A stretch of 6,534 nt of DNA from Oscillospiraceae bacterium (GCA_900768735.1 CAAGDZ010000392.1:1-6534); one strand, 5' to 3'. Positions 1-6,534 are shown, counted from the stretch's first letter. Numbers and translations: made by a program. The notes: a model not told the origin generated them from the letters alone.

Positions 1-397
1 CGATAGGCAGCATATTCATCGGGAGAAACTCTATACCGAAGAAGTTCATGTTGTTTATGTCAATAAGCTGCTGACCGGCTATTGCGTTTATGTTCTCGGC
101 GATAAAGCCGCTGTACTTGAATACGCCGAGCAGTCCTAAATTCATGACAACCGATACTATAAGGCATATCCTGCGGGGGAGCTTTTTTCCCTCAAACTTG
201 TTCATCGTAAGTCCCGCAAAATAGTCAATCATAGTAGAAATCAGCATGACAACTACATATATCGGCTCGCCCCATGAGTAGAAAAGCAGTCCGCTGAGAA
301 GAATTATGAAGTTTTTGCTTTTCTTTGGCGCGATATAATAGATTATCAGCGTCAGCGGCAAAAACAGATATAAAAATACCGAGGTGGAAAATACCAT
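1..397 (-). CDS. MBOAT-family O-acyltransferase (AlgI/DltB type), N-terminal part
   Basis: This is the first 132 codons of a membrane-bound O-acyltransferase; the rest lies beyond the left edge of the window. The protein opens with MVFSTSVFLYLFLPL, followed by YYIAPKKSKN and LLFYSWGEPIYV (residues 20-49), the characteristic start of AlgI-like MBOAT proteins. Hydrophobic segments lie at about residues 3-22, 30-56 and 76-96. The visible part ends at LPMNMLPI, just where the family usually continues with GISF; the leftover base is G, as expected for glycine. Family members move acyl groups, commonly acetyl, across the membrane onto exopolysaccharide, peptidoglycan or teichoic acid; the substrate here cannot be told. 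The catalytic histidine lies outside the window. The ATG is supported by an AAGGA ribosome binding site at 404-408. The gene starts 19 nt after the RNase M5-like gene, so it is probably co-transcribed. The family call is firm; the specific role is unknown. Confidence 0.88.
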   Translation of the reverse strand, partial: MVFSTSVFLYLFLPLTLIIYYIAPKKSKNFIILLSGLLFYSWGEPIYVVVMLISTMIDYFAGLTMNKFEGKKLPRRICLIVSVVMNLGLLGVFKYSGFIAENINAIAGQQLIDINNMNFFGIEFLPMNMLPI

Positions 398-400
398 AAG

Positions 401-410
401 CTTTCCTTTC
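401..410 (-). promoter_or_regulatory. Ribosome binding site of the MBOAT gene
   Basis: The mRNA-sense sequence GAAAGGAAAG lies just upstream of the ATG at 395-397 and fixes that start. The AAGGA core is at 404-408, with 6 nt between it and the ATG. It sits entirely inside the 19-nt gap after the RNase M5-like stop codon, leaving no room for a separate promoter. Confidence 0.7.
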
Positions 411-416
411 TTGTCC

Positions 417-1013
417 TTATTCAATATTATTACTGATGTCGGATAGTGCCTTTATATAATCATCTTCCGTGTACAGACAGTTTATTACCTCTGTCATAGC
501 CTTTGTGCTGAGCAGGGCGGGGAGGCTTAGATTATATAGCAGCTTTCGCCTTTTAGCGGCGGAGTTTTCCCTGCCTATAAGTCCGTCATCCATAAGTCTG
601 GCGTTGTCCAAAAATCCGGCTTTTTTATCACAGCTTTCGGCGATTATCCCGGCGTCGTTCAGCGCTTTTTCAAGTACCTCGCGTGACACTCCCTCAACGC
701 CTAGCAGCCCTTCTGCGGACGGCTTTTCCTTGCGCTTTTCCTTGCCCGCAATTTCGGGGATAAATACGTTTACTACCTTGCCGTCCTTTACACAGCCTTT
801 GATATGGTTTCGGATTTTAAATCCCGCGCTGTCGCTGTCGGTGAGTATTATTACGCCGCAGGTCTGTGCAAGCGAGCGGATAAGCTCGGTTTTTTCCTTG
901 TCTTTAAAAATGCCGAAACCGTCGGTGGTGATAATCACGGCGTCAAGAATACTGCTGAGCTTTATTTTATCGTATTTGCCCTCTACGATTACGGCTTGCT
1001 TAAGCTTTATCAA
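417..1013 (-). CDS. rnmV: RNase M5-like TOPRIM/DUF4093 protein
   Basis: This 198-residue protein has an N-terminal TOPRIM nuclease domain and a C-terminal DUF4093-like domain, the layout of ribonuclease M5, which matures 5S rRNA in low-GC Gram-positives. The acidic TOPRIM residues are visible: Glu11 in AVIVEGKYDK, and Asp59 and Asp61 in ILTDSDSAGFKIRN. A basic linker (GKEKRKEKPSAEGLLGVEG, residues 90-108) follows. The C-terminal part (about 145-198, with AAKRRKLLYNLSLPALLS) resembles the DUF4093 region. The length fits the family (about 180-200 residues). Translation starts at TTG (1011-1013), backed by an AAAGGAG site 6 nt upstream; the next in-frame ATG is at codon 141, past the TOPRIM domain, so it is not credible. 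In Bacillus rnmV sits beside ksgA; here it follows holA by 17 nt. The sequence differs from the Bacillus form around the active site (EGKYD rather than EGKDD, SDSAG rather than PDFPG), so activity on 5S rRNA is inferred, not shown. Confidence 0.83.
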   Translation of the reverse strand: MIKLKQAVIVEGKYDKIKLSSILDAVIITTDGFGIFKDKEKTELIRSLAQTCGVIILTDSDSAGFKIRNHIKGCVKDGKVVNVFIPEIAGKEKRKEKPSAEGLLGVEGVSREVLEKALNDAGIIAESCDKKAGFLDNARLMDDGLIGRENSAAKRRKLLYNLSLPALLSTKAMTEVINCLYTEDDYIKALSDISNNIE

Positions 1014-1019
1014 TTTGCG

Positions 1020-1026
1020 CTCCTTT
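1020..1026 (-). promoter_or_regulatory. Ribosome binding site that fixes the TTG start of the RNase M5-like gene
   Basis: The mRNA-sense sequence AAAGGAG is followed by the 6-nt spacer CGCAAA and then TTG (1011-1013). It is the only good Shine-Dalgarno sequence near the start of the TOPRIM domain and justifies the non-ATG start. Its upstream edge directly touches the 3' arm of the inverted repeat at 1027-1060, so its accessibility may depend on whether that hairpin is folded. Confidence 0.75.
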
Positions 1027-1060
1027 CTGTTCAGCGTTTATTCTGCTTTTCGCTGAACAG
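1027..1060 (-). repeat. Perfect 10-bp inverted repeat at the holA end, predicted mRNA hairpin
   Basis: On the plus strand the arms are CTGTTCAGCG (1027-1036) and CGCTGAACAG (1051-1060), an exact reverse complement, separated by an A/T-rich 14-nt loop. In the mRNA the stem begins in the codons for the last Leu-Phe-Ser-Glu of HolA, and its 3' arm covers the final Arg codon, the TGA stop (1031-1033) and the next 4 nt. It ends immediately before the ribosome binding site of the RNase M5-like gene. No U-tract follows, so it is not a typical Rho-independent terminator. A ribosome reaching the holA stop would unfold it, which fits translational coupling; an RNA-processing site is another option. The repeat is seen directly; its function is inferred. 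Confidence 0.7.
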
Positions 1061-2080
1061 CAGGACAACTGTCTGCTCAAGCACCATGCGTTCGTCTGCC
1101 GCTGAGGTTTTCATTTTAATATCGGCAGAAGCGAGTACCGATATACAGCGCCTGATATAGTCGGCGGAGAGACGGTTTACCGTGTTGAATGCCTTTGTCA
1201 CGGCAAAGGTGCGGTTTTTCGGGTACGAAAAATCCTCAGCTACCGTATTTGCGTTTTTGCCTTCCTTGCGTGCTATAGCCGCGCGGTAAAAGTCAATATA
1301 TGTTGCAGACAATGCCGCAAGTATCTTTATCGGCTCTTCTTTCTGCGCGAGTAAATCGTCCAGTATCGTAAAAGCTTCTTTGCGGCTGTCTTTGGTTATT
1401 GCCGTTGCAAGCGAATACACGCTTGTGTCAAGCTGCTTTGTCACAAGCCTGTCGATTATATCGGCGGTGATTTCTCCGTTTGTGACATAACAGCACAGCT
1501 TGTCTGTCTCAAGCGAGCAAAGCGTGAGGTTATTGAGTGTAAGATTTGCGAGATATACGGCGTTCTGTCCGCTTATTACACAGCCGTTTTTCGCCGCCTT
1601 TCTTATGATAAGGTCGGCGATTTTGTTCGCCGTAAGCTGTTTAAATTCGCAGACGGTGCAGGTCTTCAGCTTTGACAGCTTTGTGAGAAGTGCTTTGTTC
1701 TTATTCTTCCTGCCGCCCTCCGGCTGAAGTCCGGTCATTGAGATAACGACGGTACATTCGTCGGGAACATCTGACAGTATATCGAGCAATCTTTCGTTAT
1801 CGTCATCGGAAAGCTTATCACAGTCGAGGTCGTTTATCAGCACCGCTTTTCTGTCGGCAAACAGCGGCATACTCTCCACGCTGTCCGACAGCAAATCGAG
1901 CGAAAACGCACCGCTGAGCTTTGTAAGGTTTATATCATCGGGATCTTTTCCGACGGTTTTGTCAAGCACACGCTTTGTATATGTTTCGGTGAGAAAAACC
2001 TCTTCACCGTAAAAATAATATACACGGTTTACGCTCCCGCCCTTTAAGTCGGCGGAAAGACGCTGTTCATCTACTGTCAT
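1031..2080 (-). CDS. holA: DNA polymerase III subunit delta
   Basis: HolA is the delta subunit of the clamp loader, which opens the beta sliding clamp and loads it on primed DNA at the replication fork. The protein has 349 residues, normal for the family (about 330-350). Diagnostic parts are the N-terminal YYFYGEEVFLTE (21-32), the clamp-interacting stretch ESMPLFADRKAVLIND (69-84), an AAA-like domain without a usable nucleotide site (to about residue 215), a central helical region (DSRKEAFTILDDLLAQKEEP, 231-250), and the C-terminal collar with ASADIKMKTSAADERMVLEQ (317-336). The ATG at 2078-2080 has a strong AGGAGG site right after the comEC stop. The 10-nt gap to comEC and the comEC-holA order match many Firmicutes. 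The protein has at least nine cysteines, which suits an anaerobe. Its last codons lie in a perfect inverted repeat that reaches the next gene's ribosome binding site. Confidence 0.95.
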   Translation of the reverse strand: MTVDEQRLSADLKGGSVNRVYYFYGEEVFLTETYTKRVLDKTVGKDPDDINLTKLSGAFSLDLLSDSVESMPLFADRKAVLINDLDCDKLSDDDNERLLDILSDVPDECTVVISMTGLQPEGGRKNKNKALLTKLSKLKTCTVCEFKQLTANKIADLIIRKAAKNGCVISGQNAVYLANLTLNNLTLCSLETDKLCCYVTNGEITADIIDRLVTKQLDTSVYSLATAITKDSRKEAFTILDDLLAQKEEPIKILAALSATYIDFYRAAIARKEGKNANTVAEDFSYPKNRTFAVTKAFNTVNRLSADYIRRCISVLASADIKMKTSAADERMVLEQTVVLLFSEKQNKR

Positions 2081-2084
2081 AGAA

Positions 2085-2090
2085 CCTCCT
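2085..2090 (-). promoter_or_regulatory. Strong ribosome binding site of holA
   Basis: The mRNA-sense AGGAGG, followed by TTCT and ATG, starts at the base right after the comEC TAA stop (2091-2093). This is a full anti-Shine-Dalgarno match with a short 4-nt spacer. It fixes the holA start and implies that holA is translated efficiently even if its upstream neighbour is poorly expressed. Confidence 0.8.
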
Positions 2091-4187
2091 TTATTTATTA
2101 TTAGTTATATTTGTCACCGCGCCGTCCGAGATATAAAGCACGGTATCGGTATAATAAAGCATCACCGAGTTTCGCGGCAGAGCGGTCTGCCTTTTATTTA
2201 TGTAATAGGACGGGAGAATAAGCTCCGGCTCGGTTTTGGTATAACCGTAACAGATATTTATACAATCGGCTCTTGCATCCGTTATATCGGATATATTAAG
2301 CAAAACGCCGTCTATATCGGCTATCACACCGTCCGTTGACAGGGAAAAGAACGAATTTCCTAAGTCAAGCTCATATCCGGAGTGCTTTTCCGCTTTGGCA
2401 AAAAGATTTCCGCTGACAGCCGCCGAAATATCATCCTCCGACGCTATCAGCACATCGGTCATCTCTCCGAATATATCATAGCAAGCCTTTAAGGTATTGC
2501 TGTTGTCATCGGCTATCACAAGAAAATCAAGGCTTCTGATATTATTTCCCATTATATCTGCATATAACGCCTCAGCCGCCTTGTCGCCGCCGGTTATTAC
2601 TGCTCCCGCAAATTTATCGGAGAAAAACAGCACGCTTCCGTTTTCGCCGTCGCTTGACGGTATTAACGTGACCGTGCCTCCCCGGATTATCCCGGAGAGA
2701 AAAACAGCGGCAACAAGCGAAGCGCAGGCAGTAAGGCTGACACAGCAGACTGCGTATATTCTGTTCTTTTTTGCATAAACGGCAGTAAGCAGAATAACCG
2801 CCGCACCCGCAGGAATGATAAACTTCACAGCGTCATTTTCACAGCTGTGGTGAGAAAACGGCAAGCTTGCTGTAAATTCAAAGATTCTGTTCATAATCTC
2901 ACAGCACAGGTGCGCAGGTACGGTAAGGATTTGTAAAACTCCTCCCGAAAGCGCAACAAACAGTAAAAACACAAGGCTGAGAGTAAAGAACGGTATCGTT
3001 ATTATTGAAGTCACCGCGCCGTAAACCGAAAACATTCCGAAATACAGCACAGACAGCGGCAGACTGAACACCGACGCGCACACTGCACAGCAGACCGCGT
3101 CAAGCAACGGCTTGCTTACTCGTGTAAAGCGTGCTTTGATTGTTTTTGATACAGCAGGTGCGGCAGCACCCGCTCCTATTGTCGTAAAAGCGGAGAGTAT
3201 AAGACCCGCGTCAAGACAGGCGAGGGGATTTATGAGCGTAATAATCAGCACCGAAAGCCCGAGCGAATTAAGACAGTCGCTTTCTCTGAAAAACAGCTTG
3301 CCGCAGTAATGCACAAGAATCATTATCCCCGCGCGTGTAACCGACGCGGTAAACCCGAAAAACGCCATCAGAAAAACAGACAGCAGTAATATCAGTATGA
3401 TTTTTACTCTCGGCAGTCTGCCTATGCCAATGGCTGTAAGTATCGCCGCGAGAATGTGAATTATAAGAGTAAAGTGCGTACCCGATACCGCTGTAAGGTC
3501 AGCCGCACCCGCCGCCTTTATGTTGTATTTGTCAATGCTTGTAAACGAGCTTTTATCGCCGAGAAAAATTCCCTTCATCAAAGCGCCTGCGCTGTCAGGA
3601 TAGCTTGCCGAAATCATGCCTTTGAGATATTCTCTGTAATCCGAAATAAATCCGAAAAAATCCTTTTGACCGACATATTCTGCGGTTATACCGGATTTTG
3701 CGGCGGCACTGAGCATTATTCCCTTTGACATATAATAATCTGCCGTGCCGAACAGCGCGCTGTTTTCAAGCATGGAAAACTCGGCGTCAAACGATAAAAT
3801 ATCGCCTTTATTCACATATATATCGTCGGCATACAGGATGAAGCCCGTATCATAATCGTCAGAGTACAGCTGATATACCGATAAATCGTTGCCTATATCG
3901 GTCTTTTCACAAACCGTTGCTTTTATAGCGTGGATATTTCCGTCGCACAGCCTTTGTGCATTGTTTGCGGCGGCATGACTGCAAAGATAAAACGCTATGA
4001 TGCCGATTACGGCACAGATAAAACCGATTGAAACAGTTCTGCGTTTTAATATGCAGAAAAGATAAAACGTCGCAAAAAGAAATAAAATTACAGCAATTAC
4101 AATAATTAACTTATTGTATAGAAAAACAGAGGCAAAAATCAGTCCGGTAAGATATGAGAAACCAACGACTGCTAATTTCTGCCTCAT
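2091..4187 (-). CDS. comEC: ComEC/Rec2-family competence protein with degenerate MBL domain
   Basis: ComEC forms the inner-membrane channel that takes up single-stranded DNA during natural transformation. This 698-residue protein has three N-terminal membrane segments (about 8-24, 27-47, 52-70), an exported DUF4131-like region (about 75-170) and the polytopic Competence domain (about 195-445). The latter begins with MKGIFLGDKSSFTSIDKYN and contains AADLTAVSGTHFTLI (228-242), the counterpart of the family's ISG-x-H motif. Two more membrane segments (about 454-471 and 478-501) precede a soluble C-terminal domain (about 502-698). That domain follows the layout of the ComEC metallo-beta-lactamase-like domain, but where HxHxDH is expected it reads LDFLVIADDNSNT (553-565), with no histidine. 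Bacillus ComEC is somewhat longer, at about 776 residues. The ATG lies 13 nt after the HIT stop with only a weak AGG site (4197-4199), suggesting translation coupled to the upstream gene. The family is clear; whether it still supports DNA uptake is not. Confidence 0.9.
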   Translation of the reverse strand: MRQKLAVVGFSYLTGLIFASVFLYNKLIIVIAVILFLFATFYLFCILKRRTVSIGFICAVIGIIAFYLCSHAAANNAQRLCDGNIHAIKATVCEKTDIGNDLSVYQLYSDDYDTGFILYADDIYVNKGDILSFDAEFSMLENSALFGTADYYMSKGIMLSAAAKSGITAEYVGQKDFFGFISDYREYLKGMISASYPDSAGALMKGIFLGDKSSFTSIDKYNIKAAGAADLTAVSGTHFTLIIHILAAILTAIGIGRLPRVKIILILLLSVFLMAFFGFTASVTRAGIMILVHYCGKLFFRESDCLNSLGLSVLIITLINPLACLDAGLILSAFTTIGAGAAAPAVSKTIKARFTRVSKPLLDAVCCAVCASVFSLPLSVLYFGMFSVYGAVTSIITIPFFTLSLVFLLFVALSGGVLQILTVPAHLCCEIMNRIFEFTASLPFSHHSCENDAVKFIIPAGAAVILLTAVYAKKNRIYAVCCVSLTACASLVAAVFLSGIIRGGTVTLIPSSDGENGSVLFFSDKFAGAVITGGDKAAEALYADIMGNNIRSLDFLVIADDNSNTLKACYDIFGEMTDVLIASEDDISAAVSGNLFAKAEKHSGYELDLGNSFFSLSTDGVIADIDGVLLNISDITDARADCINICYGYTKTEPELILPSYYINKRQTALPRNSVMLYYTDTVLYISDGAVTNITNNK

Positions 4188-4200
4188 GTATTTTTACCTG

Positions 4201-4539
4201 TTATGCAAGCTCAACGCTCAGCTTTTTGCCGCCGAGGAGATGGAAGTGCAGATGCTTTACTGTCTGACCCGCATCATCTCCGACATTTGTTACAAGTCTC
4301 CAGCCGTTGTCGAGGTTAAACGACTCGGCAAGCTGACGTGCCGCGAGCATTATCTCGGTTACTACGCCGACATTATCTGCGTCAAGTGCATTTGCATCCT
4401 CGATATGAACCTTGGGTATAATCAGAATGTGAACGGGCGCCATAGGGTTTATATCCTTAAACGCTACTACGTTTTCACTCTCGAATACCTTTTCAGACGG
4501 GATTTCTCCGCTTATTATCTTACAAAATACACAATCCAT
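4201..4539 (-). CDS. HIT-family (Hint/PKCI-like) nucleotide-binding protein
   Basis: This small cytosolic protein of 112 residues has full family length. It carries the histidine-triad signature HLHFHLLGG (His96, His98, His100), the active site used by Hint-type enzymes to hydrolyse or transfer AMP from phosphoramidates and related nucleotides. It begins MDCVFCKIISGEIPSEKV, typical of the bacterial Hint group; Cys3 and Cys6 form the CxxC which, with histidines such as His45 in IPKVHIED, binds structural zinc in many members. FKDINPMAPVHILIIPK (27-43) is the conserved nucleotide-binding strand region. The C-terminal tail KKLSVELA lacks the tryptophan often found there. The ATG has an AAGGAG site (4548-4553) with an 8-nt spacer. 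The gene lies 17 nt after alaS and 13 nt before comEC. Link to alaS is suggestive, since Hint enzymes can hydrolyse aminoacyl-adenylates, but that is inference from family biochemistry. Confidence 0.93.
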   Translation of the reverse strand: MDCVFCKIISGEIPSEKVFESENVVAFKDINPMAPVHILIIPKVHIEDANALDADNVGVVTEIMLAARQLAESFNLDNGWRLVTNVGDDAGQTVKHLHFHLLGGKKLSVELA

Positions 4540-4556
4540 AATAAATACTCCTTATA

Positions 4557-6534
4557 TTAACCAATCATTTCTTTTACTATAGAGCCAAGAGCGAGCAGAG
4601 CCTCGTCAATCTTGGTGACATCTGCGATACCCGCCATAGCGTTGTCAGGACGTCCGCCGCCCTTGCCGCCTGCGATAGCCGCAATCTGCTTTACGATGCT
4701 GCCCGCATTTGCACCCTTCTTAACGGCGTCGGGACTGCATATACAAAGGAAGTTGCCCTTGCCCTCTGATACGCCTGCAAGCAGCGCGATAAACGAATCG
4801 CCGGTGTTCTTGATTTCGTCGCCGGCTTTTCTCAGGCTGTCGCCGGTTACGCCGGAAAGCATAGCGGAATAAAGCTTTATTCCGTTTATCTCAACGGGGT
4901 TGCTCATTATGTTCTTGAGCTGGCTTGCCGATATGATACCGTTAAGCCTGTCGATTTCATTCTGCATATTGTGCATCTCAGCCATAATGTTTTCACACTT
5001 CTGGAGCAGAGCAGACGGATTTGCAATCTTCATCGCCTGAGATATGTTTGCGACAATCGCCTTGGTCTGGTTGTATGCCGAGATTACGCCGTAGCCTGTT
5101 ACTGCTTCGATACGTCTTACGCCCGATGCTACAGACGATTCGGAAATAATCTTGAACAGACCCGCCTTTGCGGTGTTATCAAGGTGAGTACCGCCGCAGA
5201 ACTCGGTGGAAACATCTCCCGCCTGTACTACTCTAACTATATCGCCGTACTTCTCGCCGAACAGCGCCATAGCGCCCTTTTTGCGCGCTTCTTCGATGGG
5301 GAGCTCCTCGGTTACTACGGGTATACCCGCGAGTATAGCGTCATTTACAAGCATTTCAATCTTTTCAAGCTCATCGGGAGTAACCGCGCTGAAGTGGCTG
5401 AAGTCAAAGCGGCATCTGTACGGATCAACGTACGAGCCCGCCTGATGTACATGGTCGCCCAGTACCTTGCGCAGCGCCGCCTGGAGCAGGTGAGCGCAGG
5501 TGTGGTTTCTTGCGGTCGCCATGCGCTTTTCCTTATCAACAGCAGCTGTCACCGTATCGTCGGTGTAAAAGCTTCCGCTTTCGACATGGCAGTTGCAGAT
5601 AAACTGACCCGCCGCTGTCTTTTTGGTGTCGATTACCTGCATTACGTTGTCGCCCGCAGTTATCGTACCGCAGTCGCCGACCTGTCCGCCGCTTTCCGCA
5701 TAGAACGGAGTGGTTTTGATGACAACCGTTACCTCGTCGCCCTCAGAGCAGGTATCTGCTACCTCGCCGTCCTTTATCATAGCGAGGATTTTTGTCTCGG
5801 CTTCAAGCTGTGCGTAGCCTACAAAGGTCGTGGTAAAGCCGCTAAGCGCGTTTGCCGTAGCCTCGTCCCAGCCGCCCTTGAACGCCTGATTCGAGCGCGC
5901 CTTTGCACGCTGCTCGTTCATAAGCTCAAAGAACTTTTCTTCGTCGATACCGATATTCTTTTCCTGTAAGATTTCTCTTGTAAGGTCGATAGGGAAGCCG
6001 TAGGTGTCGTGTAGCTTGAACAGGTTCTCACCGCTCAGAATAGGCTTCTGCATATCGCTCTTTGAAAGCTGGTTTACAAACTCGTCAAGTATCTGCATAC
6101 CCTTTTCAACGGTCTTTGCAAAGCTTTCTTCTTCGGTTCTGATAACCTTTTTGATGTACTCTCTCTTTTCGGCAAGCTCAGGGTATGCGCTGAGGTTTTC
6201 GTCTATTACGGTGTCGCAGATTTCATATAAGAACGGTCTGTTTACACCGAGCAGTCTGCCGTGTCTTGCGGCACGTCTGAGCAGTCTGCGGAGTACATAG
6301 CCGCGACCCTCGTTTGACGGACGGATGCCGTCGCCTACCATGAACGTGGTAGAGCGTATGTGGTCGGTGATAACGCGGATAGAAACGTCCGAGGTTTCGT
6401 TATCCTTGTACTTCACGCCTGCAACCGAGCAGATTTTCTTCATTATATTCTGGATGGTATCAACCTCAAACAGGTTGTCAACATCCTGCATTACACAGGC
6501 AAGTCTTTCAAGACCCATGCCCGTGTCGATATTC
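4557..6534 (-). CDS. alaS: Alanyl-tRNA synthetase, C-terminal three quarters
   Basis: AlaRS attaches alanine to tRNA-Ala and removes wrongly attached serine or glycine. The stop is in the window; the 5' end (about 220 codons, by comparison with the usual 875 or so residues) lies beyond the right edge. The first visible residues are NIDTGMGLERLA, class II motif 3. Numbering from the methionine at 6516-6518, the helical tRNA-recognition region follows (MVGDGIRPSNEGRGYVLRRL, 60-79), then the editing domain. Its zinc/active-site ligands are present: His339 and His343 in NHTCAHLLQAAL, Cys441 and His445 in EFCGGTHLDNT. A coiled-coil-like stretch (about 500-535) leads to the C-Ala/DHHA1 domain with the glycine-rich AGGKGGGRPDNAMAG (616-630). 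The gene is intact as far as seen, with no frameshift, and ends 17 nt before the HIT gene. The ATG at 6518 is internal, not the start. Confidence 0.97.
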   Translation of the reverse strand, partial: NIDTGMGLERLACVMQDVDNLFEVDTIQNIMKKICSVAGVKYKDNETSDVSIRVITDHIRSTTFMVGDGIRPSNEGRGYVLRRLLRRAARHGRLLGVNRPFLYEICDTVIDENLSAYPELAEKREYIKKVIRTEEESFAKTVEKGMQILDEFVNQLSKSDMQKPILSGENLFKLHDTYGFPIDLTREILQEKNIGIDEEKFFELMNEQRAKARSNQAFKGGWDEATANALSGFTTTFVGYAQLEAETKILAMIKDGEVADTCSEGDEVTVVIKTTPFYAESGGQVGDCGTITAGDNVMQVIDTKKTAAGQFICNCHVESGSFYTDDTVTAAVDKEKRMATARNHTCAHLLQAALRKVLGDHVHQAGSYVDPYRCRFDFSHFSAVTPDELEKIEMLVNDAILAGIPVVTEELPIEEARKKGAMALFGEKYGDIVRVVQAGDVSTEFCGGTHLDNTAKAGLFKIISESSVASGVRRIEAVTGYGVISAYNQTKAIVANISQAMKIANPSALLQKCENIMAEMHNMQNEIDRLNGIISASQLKNIMSNPVEINGIKLYSAMLSGVTGDSLRKAGDEIKNTGDSFIALLAGVSEGKGNFLCICSPDAVKKGANAGSIVKQIAAIAGGKGGGRPDNAMAGIADVTKIDEALLALGSIVKEMIG

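Noticed and set aside
386..406. Possible short hairpin pairing the MBOAT ribosome binding site with its early codons
   Set aside because: Only about 5 A/T-rich base pairs plus one G-U (GGAAAG with TTTTCC in mRNA sense). It is too weak to separate from chance.
469..1056. Plus-strand open frame of 195 codons over the RNase M5-like gene
   Set aside because: It is antisense to a gene with clear TOPRIM motifs; its Ser/Leu/Phe-rich translation is what reverse-complemented coding sequence tends to give.
1027..1060. Inverted repeat as a Rho-independent terminator for holA
   Set aside because: No U-rich tract follows the stem on the minus-strand RNA (AAAGGAGCGC follows), nor on the plus strand, and the next gene starts 14 nt beyond the stem.
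4114..4560. Plus-strand open frame of 148 codons over the HIT gene
   Set aside because: It is antisense to the complete HIT gene with its histidine triad and spans both gene junctions; no domain is visible.
4971..5969. Long open frame of 332 codons on the plus strand inside alaS
   Set aside because: It lies entirely antisense to the strongly conserved alaS editing region, and its translation has no recognisable domain. I saw no reason to treat it as more than a by-product of alaS codon use.
6114..6123. 10-bp palindrome CTTTGCAAAG inside alaS
   Set aside because: It encodes ordinary alaS residues, is not next to any gene boundary, and I saw no second copy; likely coincidence.

Overview
The window reads as part of a chromosome from a strictly anaerobic Firmicute, most likely class Clostridia (Ruminococcaceae/Oscillospiraceae-like). 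This rests on Clostridia-type protein sequences, strong AGGAG-type ribosome binding sites, very short intergenic gaps, a TTG start codon, and cysteine-rich cytosolic and membrane proteins. The taxonomic placement is an inference from protein style; there is no rRNA marker here.

All six genes lie on the minus strand, so transcription runs from high to low coordinates. In that order: alaS (alanyl-tRNA synthetase, 5' end cut by the window edge); a HIT-family nucleotide-binding protein; a ComEC/Rec2-family competence membrane protein; holA (DNA polymerase III delta subunit); an RNase M5-like TOPRIM/DUF4093 protein; and the first 132 codons of an AlgI/DltB-type MBOAT acyltransferase that runs off the left edge. 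The gaps are 17, 13, 10, 17 and 19 nt, so the window has almost no non-coding DNA. I see no internal promoter, terminator, RNA gene, mobile element or CRISPR array. The set looks like one long housekeeping polycistron.

The genes do not form one pathway. They cover tRNA charging and proofreading (alaS), nucleotide hydrolysis (HIT), DNA uptake (ComEC), clamp loading in replication (HolA), probable RNA maturation (RNase M5-like) and cell-surface acylation (MBOAT). The comEC-holA adjacency is widespread in Firmicutes; the partners on either side differ from the Bacillus arrangement.

Two points deserve a second look. First, a perfect 10-bp inverted repeat spans the holA stop codon and abuts the ribosome binding site of the RNase M5-like gene, which starts with TTG; this suggests translational coupling or RNA-level control. 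Second, the C-terminal metallo-beta-lactamase-like domain of ComEC is present in outline but lacks the metal-binding histidine motif. I found no convincing evidence of a wholly new system; the region is mainly core genome with these local peculiarities.
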